Positions 40,899-49,952 are shown, counted from the first letter of the stretch. The stretch is 50,574 nucleotides of DNA from Burkholderiales bacterium (GCA_035543335.1 DASZZH010000022.1:1-50574), one strand, 5' to 3'. Notes: generated by a model from the letters alone, not told the origin. A program made the numbers and translations.

Positions 40899-42056
40899 TC
40901 ATACCGCTATCCGCCGTTTTGAAGCAGCCAACGCATCCTCGTAAAGTTGCAGCAACGAAGAGACGCTGCGCCTCCCGTCAAACCGAGCCGCCTGCTCCAG
41001 CGCAGCGGCACTCAACTCATCCCTCTCCATCGTATTCGAAGCCAGCCGCAGCATCGCTTGCGCCCAGCCTTCGGTATCCTTCGGAGCGAGTAGGATAGCA
41101 GCTTTCCCAGCCACTTCCGGAATCGAAGTGGACTGCGAGGTCAGTGTCGGCGCACCGAACTGCATGCCCTCCAGAACGGGGAGCCCGAAACCTTCGAACA
41201 GCGAAGGGTAAAGATTGGCGTAACAATTCCGGTAGAGCCAGATCAACTCCTCATCTGACACATATCCGGTCATCACAACGTGAGCAGTAATCCCCAACTC
41301 GCTCAAATGCTTCTGAAAATCCTCCATCAGCCAGCCTTTGCCACCCGCCAACACCAGCGGCATAGGCGCCCCCCCCAAGGCCAGATAGCGGGCATACGCC
41401 TCAGCGAGACAGCGCTGGTTTTTCCTAGGCTCGATGGTGCCAACGCTCAACCAATAGCCCCCGACGGGAACGCCCTTGAGCGCCTTTGGCCGTTTACCCT
41501 TCGCAGTTGAATCCGCAAACCGCGAACACGGATAAATCACACGAATGCGATCCTTCGGGAAGTGGGGGAACACGCTCAAATAATGCGCTCGTGAAGCCTC
41601 CGAAATAGCGACCACCCAATCCGCCGCTATCGCCGAGCGAAATACACCATCGAAACAGCCCACACGGTTGGCCTCGGTTGTCCAAGCGGGATCAACAGCG
41701 AAGCCCATGTCGTAGAAGGTGTAAATCAAGCGACTTGACGCCAATTGAACTGGGCACCAGAAGTTGTTGGCATGCACGATATCCGGCCTTCCCAGCGAGG
41801 CTTCCGCATCAGGCCCGGTCCAAAATACACGCGCCGTTTCCCGCGTGAGATGCCGTGGGCCGTACTGCACATTCCCGCCCGCATAGGGATTCCGAATGGG
41901 CATCAGTGCATCAAAATAGAAATCGCCAAAGCTGGGGAAAAGCGAATAGCGATGCTCCAGCGCAAGCTCCAGCATCGCCTGTATCATCGCGTGAGCAAAA
42001 TAGCCGCAACCCGCCTTACCGGAGCCGGTTTGGGAAATGTCAAAGCCGATGTGCAT
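40899..42056 (-). CDS. glycosyltransferase family 4 (GT-B)
   Basis: 385 residues. N-terminal GHIGFD-like start (MHIGFDISQTGSGKAGCGYF), VHANNFWCPVQ, WVVAISEASRAHYLSVFPH, and the C-terminal donor site: LSVGTIEPRKNQRCLAEAYA, VLAGGKGWLMEDF, VMTGYVSDEELIWLYRNC, and SLFEGFGLPVLEGMQFG, the Glu-x7-Glu element of GT4. It transfers a sugar, often mannose, from a nucleotide donor in the cytoplasm. It lies downstream of the broken gmhA/methyltransferase segment. Confidence 0.9.
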   Translation of the reverse strand: MHIGFDISQTGSGKAGCGYFAHAMIQAMLELALEHRYSLFPSFGDFYFDALMPIRNPYAGGNVQYGPRHLTRETARVFWTGPDAEASLGRPDIVHANNFWCPVQLASSRLIYTFYDMGFAVDPAWTTEANRVGCFDGVFRSAIAADWVVAISEASRAHYLSVFPHFPKDRIRVIYPCSRFADSTAKGKRPKALKGVPVGGYWLSVGTIEPRKNQRCLAEAYARYLALGGAPMPLVLAGGKGWLMEDFQKHLSELGITAHVVMTGYVSDEELIWLYRNCYANLYPSLFEGFGLPVLEGMQFGAPTLTSQSTSIPEVAGKAAILLAPKDTEGWAQAMLRLASNTMERDELSAAALEQAARFDGRRSVSSLLQLYEDALAASKRRIAV

Positions 42057-42069
42057 AACTCCAATACTG

Positions 42070-42370
42070 CTATTCAGGTTTGTCGACGTAGAAAATGACG
42101 CGATCCCAGTAGTTGATACTGGCTAGAAGGTCCGTCATCCGCAAACGTTGAAGCTTGTCTCCCTGCCGGAATGAAGCCCAATCTTCCATTGAAAAAATCT
42201 GTAGGGCGGCTGGATGAGGCATAGGTGCGATGGATAAACCGGCCTTGAAGCCGGCATCGCGAGCAATCTGATCGATTTCTTCGAGCACTACATCGCGTGC
42301 GATCCAAGTGGGGTCGTGCTTCTTCTGGGCTTCTACAAACGCCATGGTCTCCGGAGAAGTGCTGTGCCGC
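42070..42370 (-). pseudogene. methyltransferase C-terminal remnant joined to the broken gmhA
   Basis: A minus-strand frame (ATG at 42345, in the middle of the segment) encodes about 91 residues including DVVLEEIDQIARDAGFKAG, SIAPMPHPAALQIFS and NYWDRVIFYVDKP. The end resembles the C-termini of SAM-dependent methyltransferases in polysaccharide loci, but the SAM-binding N-terminal part is absent. Directly upstream, in another frame, are the first 38 codons of a gmhA. A deletion that joined the start of one gene to the end of another explains this. Whether the short product is made is unknown. Confidence 0.55.
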
Positions 42371-42484
42371 GCCCCCCTCCCGCTTCACTTGGGCCAACAG
42401 ATCGGCCATCTTCTCGACGGCGGCGATATCAATTTTCTGGGTGATCTCCGCGGCTTCTTTGAGGTGTTGCTGCGCGTAGCTCAT
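42371..42484 (-). pseudogene. gmhA: gmhA, N-terminal 38 codons only
   Basis: MSYAQQHLKEAAEITQKI and ALLAQVKREGG-like sequence up to residue 38 match the start of the intact isomerase at 17410 (MSHVRKYFEQVGEIARTI...LADLRAKGG). Homology ends exactly where RLFFIGVGGSA should follow. The start overlaps the hddC stop by ATGA, the normal arrangement of an hddA-hddC-gmhA operon. The catalytic SIS domain is missing, so this operon has lost its own isomerase. Confidence 0.8.
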
Positions 42485-43200
42485 GCGATCTCCCTTGCAG
42501 AAAAATAAGCTTCGGTTTCCTTCAGTCCCTGAGGCGAGCCAATTTCGTAGAAACGTTCGCTGACCTCGAATCCCGCCAACTGATCGGCGAGGGACAGCTC
42601 ATGATAGACATCGGACAAATCGAAGGCCCGTTCCTTCGGATAAGACTCCAGCGCCGCCGCCGAAAGGATACCCAGGCCGTAATCTATGTATGCCATTTCC
42701 GGTCGGGGAGCGCTCTTGTTGTACTCCACGATTCGCCCGTCCCGAAACGACACATTGCTCTTGTCCCATTGATCTTCGTTGTGCAACACGGTCATCAACG
42801 CCGGTTTGCTGCTCTGCAGGAAAGCCTGCTGAACCGCACGAAAATCGCACGGGAGATAAGAGTCGCCGTTGAGCACGAAGAACCGTTCGCCCAACAACGG
42901 CAGGGCTTGCCTCAACGCCCCACCAGTTCCGAGCAGGGTTGGTCCGTCATGTGAATATTGTACCGTGAGGCCAGATGCATGCCCATTGCCGACAGCCGCC
43001 TCGATCTGCTCGCCCAGATAGCCCACGCATACCACGACCTTCACGATTCCCTGACGAGAAAGATAATCGAGCTGGCGGCAGATGAACGGCTTGCCCGACA
43101 CCTCAATGAGCGCTTTCGGGATTTTCCGGGTTACGGGATGTAGCCTGGTCGCCAAGCCACCCGCCAGGATGGCCGCGGGGAACGACTCAAGATAAGACAA
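42481..43200 (-). CDS. hddC: D-glycero-alpha-D-manno-heptose 1-phosphate guanylyltransferase
   Basis: 239 residues if started at TTG 43200, which has AAGGA 8 bases upstream and overlaps hddA by 14 bases; the open frame reaches 43290. The nucleotidyltransferase signature is AAILAGGLATRLHPVTRKIPK, followed by VSGKPFICRQLDYL, LLGTGGALRQALPLL, FFVLNGDSYLPCDF and FYEIGSPQGLKETEAYF. It couples heptose 1-phosphate to GTP to give GDP-D-glycero-D-manno-heptose. Substrate specificity is inferred from the adjacent hddA. Confidence 0.85.
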   Translation of the reverse strand: MSYLESFPAAILAGGLATRLHPVTRKIPKALIEVSGKPFICRQLDYLSRQGIVKVVVCVGYLGEQIEAAVGNGHASGLTVQYSHDGPTLLGTGGALRQALPLLGERFFVLNGDSYLPCDFRAVQQAFLQSSKPALMTVLHNEDQWDKSNVSFRDGRIVEYNKSAPRPEMAYIDYGLGILSAAALESYPKERAFDLSDVYHELSLADQLAGFEVSERFYEIGSPQGLKETEAYFSAREIA

Positions 43201-44167
43201 CTTTAGTTCCTTCAAAATCGAACCGGAAACGAACCTCTTCGAGCCCGGCCTTGGCCATGGCATGACGCAACTTGTTGCGATCGGCCGCATAGAACATCAG
43301 GAACCCGCCGCCGCCCGCGCCCACGAGCTTGCCGCCCACGGCGCCGTTTTTCCTGCCGAGCTCGTAGCATTCGTCAATCCGGGGGTTGCTCATTCCGCCG
43401 GAGCGGCGCTTCTTGTGTTCCCAGTGCTCATGCATCAGTTCCCCGAAGAGGTTCGCATTGCCTTCTTCCAGCGCTTTCTTGCTGCTAAGGCCTAGCTCCT
43501 TCACGTAGTGCAGGTTCTTTAGCATCTCGCTGTCGCTCTGCATCGTGCGCGTGTTCTGATCTTTCAGGATGCTGCCCGCGCTGCGGGAATAACCCGTAAA
43601 GAACAGCAAAATGTTGTCCTCGAGATCAAACAGGGTGTCCATGGATATCTTGAGCGGCACGGCGGTCACACTGTCATCTTTATGGAAAGTAAAACAGGTT
43701 AAGCCGCCATATGCAGCGATGTACTGATCCTGTTTACCAATCGGCTCGCCCAGCCGGTCAATTTCAATGTGGCAGGCCAATTCTGCCAATTCTTGCGGAT
43801 GAATCAACTGGCGGCGATGTGCATACAACGCCTTGAGTAGGGCGGTCGTAAAGCTACCTGATGACCCCAGGCCCGTTCCAGCGGGAATATCAGCCAAGGT
43901 GGTAATTTCGGTCTGCGGTGTGCGCAAATTTTGCATCAGTAGCGCTTCACGGATGATCGGATGATGCACATCCTGCACATGATCCACGTGCTCGAGCTGG
44001 GAGTATTTGAGGTAGATGCCCGGTGTAAAAGGACGCATCACCGTCACGTAAACGTATTTGTCTATCGCCGCTGCGATCACGAACCCTTCATGTTCGCGGT
44101 AATAGGAGGACAGGTCCGTGCCGCCGCCGCCCAGGGTTATGCGCAGAGGACTACGCGCGATGATCAT
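43187..44167 (-). CDS. hddA: D-glycero-alpha-D-manno-heptose 7-phosphate kinase (GHMP family)
   Basis: 326 residues from ATG 44167 (AAGGAG upstream), overlapping the oxidoreductase gene by 17 bases. MIIARSPLRITLGGGGTDL, the phosphate loop IPAGTGLGSSGSFTTALL, IGKQDQYIAAYGG and the C-terminal KLVGAGGGGFLMFYA are the HddA hallmarks. It phosphorylates C1 of heptose 7-phosphate; gmhB at 19873 would then remove the 7-phosphate and hddC guanylylate the product. The fourth gene of the pathway, gmhA, is broken beside it and intact at 17410. Confidence 0.9.
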   Translation of the reverse strand: MIIARSPLRITLGGGGTDLSSYYREHEGFVIAAAIDKYVYVTVMRPFTPGIYLKYSQLEHVDHVQDVHHPIIREALLMQNLRTPQTEITTLADIPAGTGLGSSGSFTTALLKALYAHRRQLIHPQELAELACHIEIDRLGEPIGKQDQYIAAYGGLTCFTFHKDDSVTAVPLKISMDTLFDLEDNILLFFTGYSRSAGSILKDQNTRTMQSDSEMLKNLHYVKELGLSSKKALEEGNANLFGELMHEHWEHKKRRSGGMSNPRIDECYELGRKNGAVGGKLVGAGGGGFLMFYAADRNKLRHAMAKAGLEEVRFRFDFEGTKVVLS

Positions 44168-45140
44168 AACCAGACTCCTTGTATAGCTTGTCCACAATCT
44201 CCAGCGCTGCAACCGCGTCCTTCAAGCCGGCCGCGGGCTTCCGACCGAGACGAATGTCTTCGAGGAACTCCGCCATTTCTACCCCCCAGGAATCATCATC
44301 CGTCGGATACTCCCAGACCTTTGTTTCGGGCGGTCCCATTTCCGGCAGCATCTTGTAGTAAGTCAAGCGCTCGACGCCATAGCTGCCGCCAAGGCCATCA
44401 ATCTGCAACTTGCCGCTCCGCCCGTAGAGCTCGAACGAGAAAGTATTTTTCCACTCCGTGCAACTTACGTGCAGAAAAGCAACCTGCTTCTGCGCGGTCT
44501 TGAGCAGCAGGAACGCATTGTCGTCCACCGGCATGTCCCAGAAATAAGTGTGGGCAAATCCGTCGATCTCGGAAAAATCGCCGAGGAACCAGCGGGCAAG
44601 ATCTATGACGTGCACCCCTTGGTCAATCAGCTCGCCACCACCGGAAATCGCCGGCTGCGCGCGCCATTCCTTCTCATAACCGATACGCCCTCCATGCCCA
44701 TAACGCGCCCGCAGGAACATCAGCGGCCCCAGCCCGTCCGAATCGACGATTTGCCGCGCCTGTCGGAAGGCCCGGTGGTAGCGGTGGTTGAAACCGACGC
44801 GAACCAGAACGTCTTTTTCCCCGGCCAATGCGGTCAACGGCCGCAGCTCCTCGACGTGCCGGGCCGCCGGTTTTTCCGCCAGTACGTGCTTGCCAGCCTG
44901 GATCGCAACGCCGGCGATCTCCGCGAGCGCGTTGTGCGGCGTGGCAATGACGACGATGTCGATATCTTTCCGCTCCGCGGCCGATCGCCAATCCGTAGTG
45001 GCGGTGCAACCGGGTGCGGCGCGCGCGAGCTGCTCGGCCCGTGCAAGTTGGGTGTCCGCGCAAGCCACCAGGCGTGCGCCCGCAAGCGCGTTGGCGCGCT
45101 TCTCGCCGATGAGGCCGCAGCCGATGATGGCGACGTTCAT
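44151..45140 (-). CDS. Gfo/Idh/MocA-family oxidoreductase
   Basis: 329 residues. NVAIIGCGLIGEKRANAL, VVIATPHNALAEIA, KHVLAEKPAARH (Glu-Lys-Pro) and the C-terminal GGGELIDQGVHVIDLARWFLG with the active-site His. Frequent in heptose and N-acetylsugar loci as a 3- or 4-keto reductase/oxidase of a nucleotide sugar. It overlaps hddA downstream and the SDR upstream (ATGA-like overlap at 45137-45140), so it is part of the GDP-heptose operon and may modify GDP-heptose. Confidence 0.85.
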   Translation of the reverse strand: MNVAIIGCGLIGEKRANALAGARLVACADTQLARAEQLARAAPGCTATTDWRSAAERKDIDIVVIATPHNALAEIAGVAIQAGKHVLAEKPAARHVEELRPLTALAGEKDVLVRVGFNHRYHRAFRQARQIVDSDGLGPLMFLRARYGHGGRIGYEKEWRAQPAISGGGELIDQGVHVIDLARWFLGDFSEIDGFAHTYFWDMPVDDNAFLLLKTAQKQVAFLHVSCTEWKNTFSFELYGRSGKLQIDGLGGSYGVERLTYYKMLPEMGPPETKVWEYPTDDDSWGVEMAEFLEDIRLGRKPAAGLKDAVAALEIVDKLYKESGYDHRA

Positions 45141-46015
45141 GCGTCATTGCCCCAGGTCTTGCCGCGATCCTTGGGCACGATGCGGCGCAGCGTATAGATG
45201 TCCGAGTTGTTCAGGTCGTCGAGATGCTCCGGCAGCGAAGGCCAGGGATCCCACGTCGCGTTGATGAGCTTGCCCGTAATGCTACCGCCTGCTGCCGATG
45301 TAAGAAATACGCAAAGCTCGGCAACACGTTGCATGGATACACCACCACCCCGCTGCACTTTCAGGGCGTTGGCGTATTCTTTCTCGCCAGCAGCATTGGC
45401 TCCCCGAATGACTACCTCGGCCAACATCGTAGTATTCATTGCTCCAGGAGCTATGCAATTTACGCGCACATTGTGCGGGCGCAACTCCTCAGCCAGTGTC
45501 TCGCTGAATCGCACCAGACCGCACTTTGCCGTGGCGTAGGCAGTAAAATTCGGTCGAGGGCCTGTTGCACCTCCTCCCGAAAGATTGATGATGCTGCCAC
45601 CGCCATGCCTGATCAAGCATGGTGCTAGGGCGCGGCACAAGGCAATTGGGCTTATCAGATCCACTTGAAGTGCGTTTAGCCATGCCAGCCAATCATTTTC
45701 CACGAGGGGGCCAATGGGTCCCAAAATGGCAGCGTTGTTAATCAGCGTGTTCAATTGTGGAACCTTTGCGTTTACCAACTTCGCGATTTTTTCCGTGGCA
45801 TCGGGATTAGCCAAGTCCGCTGGCAATGTGATTGCTTGTTGGCCGGCCCGTTTGCCTAACTCGGCAATCAACCGTTCAAGATCCTCCTCGCGCCTCGCAA
45901 CAAGCACGAGATTTGCGCCCGCCTCCCAGAAGGTGCGGGCCAGCACGTTACCGAGACCGCGAGTTGCGCCCGTAATCAGGCAGTGTGTTCCGCTTACGCT
46001 TACCATAGTGACCAT
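45137..46015 (-). CDS. classical short-chain dehydrogenase/reductase
   Basis: 292 residues. CLITGATRGLGNVLARTF (TGxxxGxG), TLINNAAILGP (NNAA), SIINLSGGGATGP (Ser), AYATAKCGLVRFSE (Tyr-x-x-x-Lys), RVNCIAPGAMNTTM. All catalytic residues of classical SDRs are present. The last 40 residues extend beyond the usual 250 and are Trp/Asp-rich. It may reduce a keto sugar or make the reverse oxidation, in the same operon as the Gfo/Idh enzyme and the epimerase. Two ATG codons (46015 and three codons later) compete as starts. Confidence 0.8.
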   Translation of the reverse strand: MVTMVSVSGTHCLITGATRGLGNVLARTFWEAGANLVLVARREEDLERLIAELGKRAGQQAITLPADLANPDATEKIAKLVNAKVPQLNTLINNAAILGPIGPLVENDWLAWLNALQVDLISPIALCRALAPCLIRHGGGSIINLSGGGATGPRPNFTAYATAKCGLVRFSETLAEELRPHNVRVNCIAPGAMNTTMLAEVVIRGANAAGEKEYANALKVQRGGGVSMQRVAELCVFLTSAAGGSITGKLINATWDPWPSLPEHLDDLNNSDIYTLRRIVPKDRGKTWGNDA

Positions 46016-46034
46016 TCCTCAAGAATCAGAAAAA

Positions 46035-46991
46035 TCATTGCCGCAATTCCAGCACCCACTCGTTGGCACGGAGAAACTCGACCGTCTTGATTACCCCTTC
46101 CCGGATGCCGAATTTGGGCACCCAGCCCAGGGCGCGTATCCGGGCCGTATCGAGAAAGATGAACGGATTGTCGCCGATCCAGCCGCGATCGCCGCCAGTG
46201 TACTCGATGCGCGGATTGACGCCCAAGGCTGAGCTGATCCAGCCGATCGAGTCGTTGACTTCGCAGTAGGCGTCCACGCCCAGATTGAAGACGTTGACCT
46301 TGTCCGTGGCTTTCTCCATCGCCAGCAGCATTGCGTCGACGCAGTCCGCGATATGGAGATAAGACTTGCGTTGCTTGCCGTTGCCCAGCACGCGCAACTT
46401 CGCCGGGTCATTTCTTAATTGCTTGTAAAAATCGAATACGTGGCCGTGAGTGTAACGCTCGCCGAGAATCGAGACGAAACGGAAGATCCAGGACTGAAAC
46501 CCGAAGCCCTCGCAATAGGCGGCGATCAACCCTTCCCCGGCCAGCTTGGATGCCCCATACAGCGATGTCTGAACAGGAAACGGCGCGTCCTCGGGTGTCG
46601 GAACCACGGAGGCCTCGCCGTACACCGACCCCGTCGAAGAGAAAGCAATGCGCTTGATGCCATTGGCGCGCATCGCCTCCAGCACATTGTAAGTAGCGAT
46701 GGTGTTTTGCTCTAGGTCCTTCCGCGGATGCTCGGTGCCGAGCCGCACGTCGGCATTCGCCGCCAGATGCATGACGCAGTCGGCCCCCTTGAACCACTGG
46801 GTCAGCCCGTCCAGGTCGAGCAAGTCGCCCTCGATCAGGCGAAATTGCGGGTGTTCGAGCGCGCTCTCGAGAAACCGGCGCTGGCCGGTGGAAAAATTGT
46901 CGATGCCCGTAACTTGATGGTTCTCTGATATCAACCTGTCAACCAGGTTACTTCCTATAAATCCCGCGCATCCCGTTACCACGACGCTCAT
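46035..46991 (-). CDS. NAD-dependent nucleotide-sugar epimerase (GalE/WbpP-like SDR)
   Basis: 318 residues. VVVTGCAGFIGSNLVDRLI, GIDNFSTGQRRFLE, HLAANADVRLGTEHPRKD, FSSTGSVYGEA, SLYGASKLAGEGL (Tyr-x-x-x-Lys), RFVSILGERYTHGHVFDFYK. The Ser-Thr-Gly-Ser-Val-Tyr sequence fits a 4-epimerase. It overlaps the GtrA gene by 4 bases. It may convert UDP-glucose or UDP-GlcNAc to the galacto form for a GT in this operon; the substrate is not readable. Confidence 0.8.
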   Translation of the reverse strand: MSVVVTGCAGFIGSNLVDRLISENHQVTGIDNFSTGQRRFLESALEHPQFRLIEGDLLDLDGLTQWFKGADCVMHLAANADVRLGTEHPRKDLEQNTIATYNVLEAMRANGIKRIAFSSTGSVYGEASVVPTPEDAPFPVQTSLYGASKLAGEGLIAAYCEGFGFQSWIFRFVSILGERYTHGHVFDFYKQLRNDPAKLRVLGNGKQRKSYLHIADCVDAMLLAMEKATDKVNVFNLGVDAYCEVNDSIGWISSALGVNPRIEYTGGDRGWIGDNPFIFLDTARIRALGWVPKFGIREGVIKTVEFLRANEWVLELRQ

Positions 46992-47374
46992 TTATATACC
47001 CAGAAGTGCCCGAGAAGATATCCCAGCGACGCAGTCGCAACCATGCAGATAATCACCGTTATGCCCGTTGAGACTTTAACGTAATTTATACAACCCTCGA
47101 CGATTGCGAGAGACAATAAATAGCTTGCGAGAACCGATAGCAGATACCTGACGAATTGGCGGGGTGCATTGCCGTTGGCCTGGAAGGTAAAATATTTATT
47201 GGCCGTATACTGGAAGATTACTGCCAGCAAGTACGCAGACGTGACTGAAGCGACGCTCCCCCAAGCCATCTTCTCAAGAAAAAAATACAGAAGCGCTGTG
47301 TAGAGTAAGGTATTGGCCGCTCCTACGATTGCGTATTTGATCGCTCTTGTCAGGTGCAGATTCAGGGTTTGCAT
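46988..47374 (-). CDS. GtrA-family membrane protein
   Basis: 128 residues with four membrane spans. RAIKYAIVGAANTLLYTALL, FQYTANKYFTFQ and ATASLGYLLGHFWVYK are typical GtrA. The family is thought to flip or aid flipping of polyprenyl-phosphate sugars made by GtrB-type GT2 enzymes such as the one at 48999. It overlaps genes on both sides (4 and 13 bases), so it is tightly coupled in the operon. Confidence 0.9.
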   Translation of the reverse strand: MQTLNLHLTRAIKYAIVGAANTLLYTALLYFFLEKMAWGSVASVTSAYLLAVIFQYTANKYFTFQANGNAPRQFVRYLLSVLASYLLSLAIVEGCINYVKVSTGITVIICMVATASLGYLLGHFWVYK

Positions 47375-48090
47375 GCCGTCAGCAGGTAGGGTTGCACGGG
47401 GGTAAAACGGGCCGGGAACTTGAATCCGAATTGAAGAACGTACTTGCCTTTCGGTATTCTGGTTACGGTCGGGTCTGTTCCGAAAAGATTGCGAATTACG
47501 GCAGAAATATAATCCACGGTATATTGAAAAGCTGGCGGATGAGTCAGAAGCCTGTTGATCACCGGCACTGCCAGCGGAAAAACCAGTTTTTCAAAGCGGT
47601 AAAACCAGAGGGGGACACATGATTCAACAATCACCAATTTCCCACCAGGGTGCAACACTCGAAAAGCTTCTGATATAGCCCTTTCCAAATTAGCGGTACA
47701 CTGAGTAACTGAGTTTCCCACCAGGTGATGCAGCAACATTACCATCACTACCCCATCAAACGAGTTGTCTGCCTTCGGGATATTCAGTGCATCGCCGGTC
47801 TCCATCGTCACGTTTTGTGGAATTTGCATGTCTGTGGGCAATTGATCGAGGAATAGGTCCAAACCGATAACATGGCCCACAACAAAAGTGTCGTAATCGA
47901 AAACGCCCCCGTTTCCAACGTCTAACAGGGATTGAATCCCACGCAATTCGGTAGTAAGCGCAACGTTAATTCTTTTGTACGTATCCAACTGACCAACACT
48001 TTTGGAATACTCACCCAAATTTTTCAGGAAGAACTCCGCGTTCTTGTCCCGGCTTTGTTGTGTTTGGGAATTATTGTCCTGGTTACGCAT
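47362..48090 (-). CDS. SAM-dependent methyltransferase (class I)
   Basis: 242 residues. The SAM motif is weak at the first Gly (LLDVGNGGVFDYDTF) but VIGLDLF, METGDALNIPKADNSFDG, VVMVMLLHHLVG and LHPGGKLVIVES follow in the standard order. The long C-terminal half, with several Trp/Phe and a hydrophobic segment (FYRFEKLVFPLAVPVINRLL), may associate with a membrane-linked glycan. It overlaps gtrA by 13 bases. Glycan or lipid-carrier methylation is the likely role. Confidence 0.75.
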   Translation of the reverse strand: MRNQDNNSQTQQSRDKNAEFFLKNLGEYSKSVGQLDTYKRINVALTTELRGIQSLLDVGNGGVFDYDTFVVGHVIGLDLFLDQLPTDMQIPQNVTMETGDALNIPKADNSFDGVVMVMLLHHLVGNSVTQCTANLERAISEAFRVLHPGGKLVIVESCVPLWFYRFEKLVFPLAVPVINRLLTHPPAFQYTVDYISAVIRNLFGTDPTVTRIPKGKYVLQFGFKFPARFTPVQPYLLTACKP

Positions 48091-48117
48091 TGATAAATGA
48101 TATCTGCTAGGTGCGCC

Positions 48118-48999
48118 CTAAGTCGCCCGCTTTCGGGCAACGACCAGACAACGAATCCCCTTGGGATAAGAAATCCATCTGGACAAGAATCCTTCTAGAA
48201 TTAACACGACTTTTAAAAGACTACTTGCGGCAGTATTGGAGGCCTGCTTTCGTACAATCAGATCCAGATCCTCCTCGTTCAGGCGGCTTTGGTTGCGTTT
48301 TTTCACGATCGAAAAAGCGGGGTATATGAAAAAGCCGAGGTGGGATTGCCGTTCCACGGAAAATCCTGCACCCCGTAATTTAGATGTTAACTCGCTGATA
48401 TCGTATCGGCGAAAATGCTTCAACGCCTTGTCATAAGCATCGTACAGATGCGGGCCCGCAGGCACCTCGATAACGGCAATGCCGCCAGGCCGCAGTATTC
48501 GATATACTTGTGCCAGCGCAGCCGCGTCGTCCTCGATATGTTCCAGAACATTGAGCATAACGACGGCATCAAAAGAAGCGGAGGGCAGCGGGCACTGAAG
48601 CAGGTCAAAGCGGAGCAGAGGAACAAACGGCAGTTCTTTAGCCAACCTGTACAGTGGCTCTCGTACAACGTCTGCTCCAATGATCATTGCATCGGGCAGT
48701 GCCAGCCTCATTTTTTTCAGCATAAACCCGGACGAACATCCTATTTCCAGAATGCAAGGCGTCTTGGTGCTCAAGTTGACCCTAAGCTGCCTTAAAGCAT
48801 CCTCTCTGGAAGCAACGTCGATCGGGTGGGATTCGCCAGCCGCATCCTCATGCAAAGCAGTTAAATCGTCCGACCAGCCTTCAAAGTTTTCGCTGTATTC
48901 AAGAACCGGAACAATTTGTTGCCCCAGGCGGAATCCACCCCCGACCCACTCGGGAGGGCCCGCCGTATTCAGTGGAGGCGGCAACTTGAAAGGCAGCAT
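48118..48999 (-). CDS. SAM-dependent methyltransferase (class I)
   Basis: 293 residues. CILEIGCSSGFMLKKMRLAL (motif I), MIIGADVVREPLYRLAKE, LLQCPLPSASFDAVVMLNVLEHIED, LRPGGIAVIEVPAGPHLYDAYD and FRRYDISELTSKLRGAGF, a common signature of methyltransferases linked with GtrB-type GT2 genes. About 90 residues precede the domain. It shares one base with the GT2 stop/start boundary (48999). The target is probably the polyprenyl-linked sugar or the glycan. Confidence 0.8.
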   Translation of the reverse strand: MLPFKLPPPLNTAGPPEWVGGGFRLGQQIVPVLEYSENFEGWSDDLTALHEDAAGESHPIDVASREDALRQLRVNLSTKTPCILEIGCSSGFMLKKMRLALPDAMIIGADVVREPLYRLAKELPFVPLLRFDLLQCPLPSASFDAVVMLNVLEHIEDDAAALAQVYRILRPGGIAVIEVPAGPHLYDAYDKALKHFRRYDISELTSKLRGAGFSVERQSHLGFFIYPAFSIVKKRNQSRLNEEDLDLIVRKQASNTAASSLLKVVLILEGFLSRWISYPKGIRCLVVARKRAT

Positions 49000-49952
49000 T
49001 ATGTTTCCGGGCGATCGAAATTGATCTTCTTGTCAATAATGTACATCGGCCGCCGCTTGACTTCGTCGTAGATGCGCCCGACGTATTCCCCGATCAATCC
49101 CAGACCAAGCAGTTGTACTCCGGCGAAGAACGTCACCACCAACACCGTTGTCGGCAAACCGGGAGTTAATTCCACCCCCAACAGCTTTTGCAGCAAATAC
49201 CAGGCGCCAAGCAAAAAGCTGAATCCTGCCAGCCCGACCCCCGCAAGCGACATGAGCTGCAGCGGCCTGCTGCTGAAGCTGATCAACCCGTTCAGCCCGA
49301 TCTTGAGGGACCCGGTCAGACGGTTGTAGTTGCCCTTGCCGGCAAACCGCTCATCACGGTCGTATTCGACATAAGCCTGCTTAAAACCCACATAGGCCAC
49401 CAACCCCCGAAGGAATCCATGCGTCTCGTTCAGGCGCCGCAGTTCCTCGATTACACGGCGCGTCATAATCCTGAAATCCCCCGTGTTTCTGGGAATCTGC
49501 ACGTCGCTTAGCCTGTTGATCGCCGAGTACCCCATATAAGAAATTAATCGCTTGGCCGGCGTCTCGCCTTTGCGCGAGCGGCGTCTTGCATAGACGACCT
49601 CATATCCTTCACGAAGCTTGGCAAGGAGCTGTTCAATCAGCTCTGGGGGATCCTGCAGATCGACATCGATCACGACACACGTGTCGCCGGTGCAGCTGAG
49701 AATGCCCGCCATCGTCGCGGCCGGTTGCCCGAATCGCCGCGAGAATACGAGCAGCTTGATGTTCGGATTGCGGTTGATCTCCTCCAGAATCACGCCTTCG
49801 GTATTGTCGGGCGATGGATCGAGGGAGAAAATAATTTCGTAACTCACCCCCATCTTCGCCATCACCGCTTCAGTGCGCTGCAGGAAGGGGCGAATGTTGG
49901 CTTGTTCCTTATAGACAGGCACAACTAATGTGAGATCATTGGTTTCAGTCAT
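48999..49952 (-). CDS. GT2 polyprenyl-phosphate glycosyltransferase (GtrB/ArnC type)
   Basis: 317 residues from ATG 49952; a TTG at 49967 extends the frame by five codons. LTLVVPVYKEQANIRPFLQR, IIFSLDPSPDNTEG, SRRFGQPAATMAGILSCTGD, VVIDVDLQDPPELIEQ, YARRRSRKGETPAKRLISY, NTGDFRIMTRRVIEEL, then two C-terminal spans (about 230-290) and GLIGEYVGRIYDEVKRRP. All are diagnostic for GtrB-like enzymes that load a sugar onto undecaprenyl phosphate. With GtrA downstream it would supply a periplasmic donor, possibly for the GT-C-like protein at 10966. It is the first intact gene of the minus-strand operon. Confidence 0.9.
   Translation of the reverse strand: MTETNDLTLVVPVYKEQANIRPFLQRTEAVMAKMGVSYEIIFSLDPSPDNTEGVILEEINRNPNIKLLVFSRRFGQPAATMAGILSCTGDTCVVIDVDLQDPPELIEQLLAKLREGYEVVYARRRSRKGETPAKRLISYMGYSAINRLSDVQIPRNTGDFRIMTRRVIEELRRLNETHGFLRGLVAYVGFKQAYVEYDRDERFAGKGNYNRLTGSLKIGLNGLISFSSRPLQLMSLAGVGLAGFSFLLGAWYLLQKLLGVELTPGLPTTVLVVTFFAGVQLLGLGLIGEYVGRIYDEVKRRPMYIIDKKINFDRPET

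Noticed and set aside
44469..45197. 242-codon plus-strand frame opposite the Gfo/Idh gene
   Set aside because: Shadow of a well-supported gene with Glu-Lys-Pro and Rossmann motifs on the other strand.
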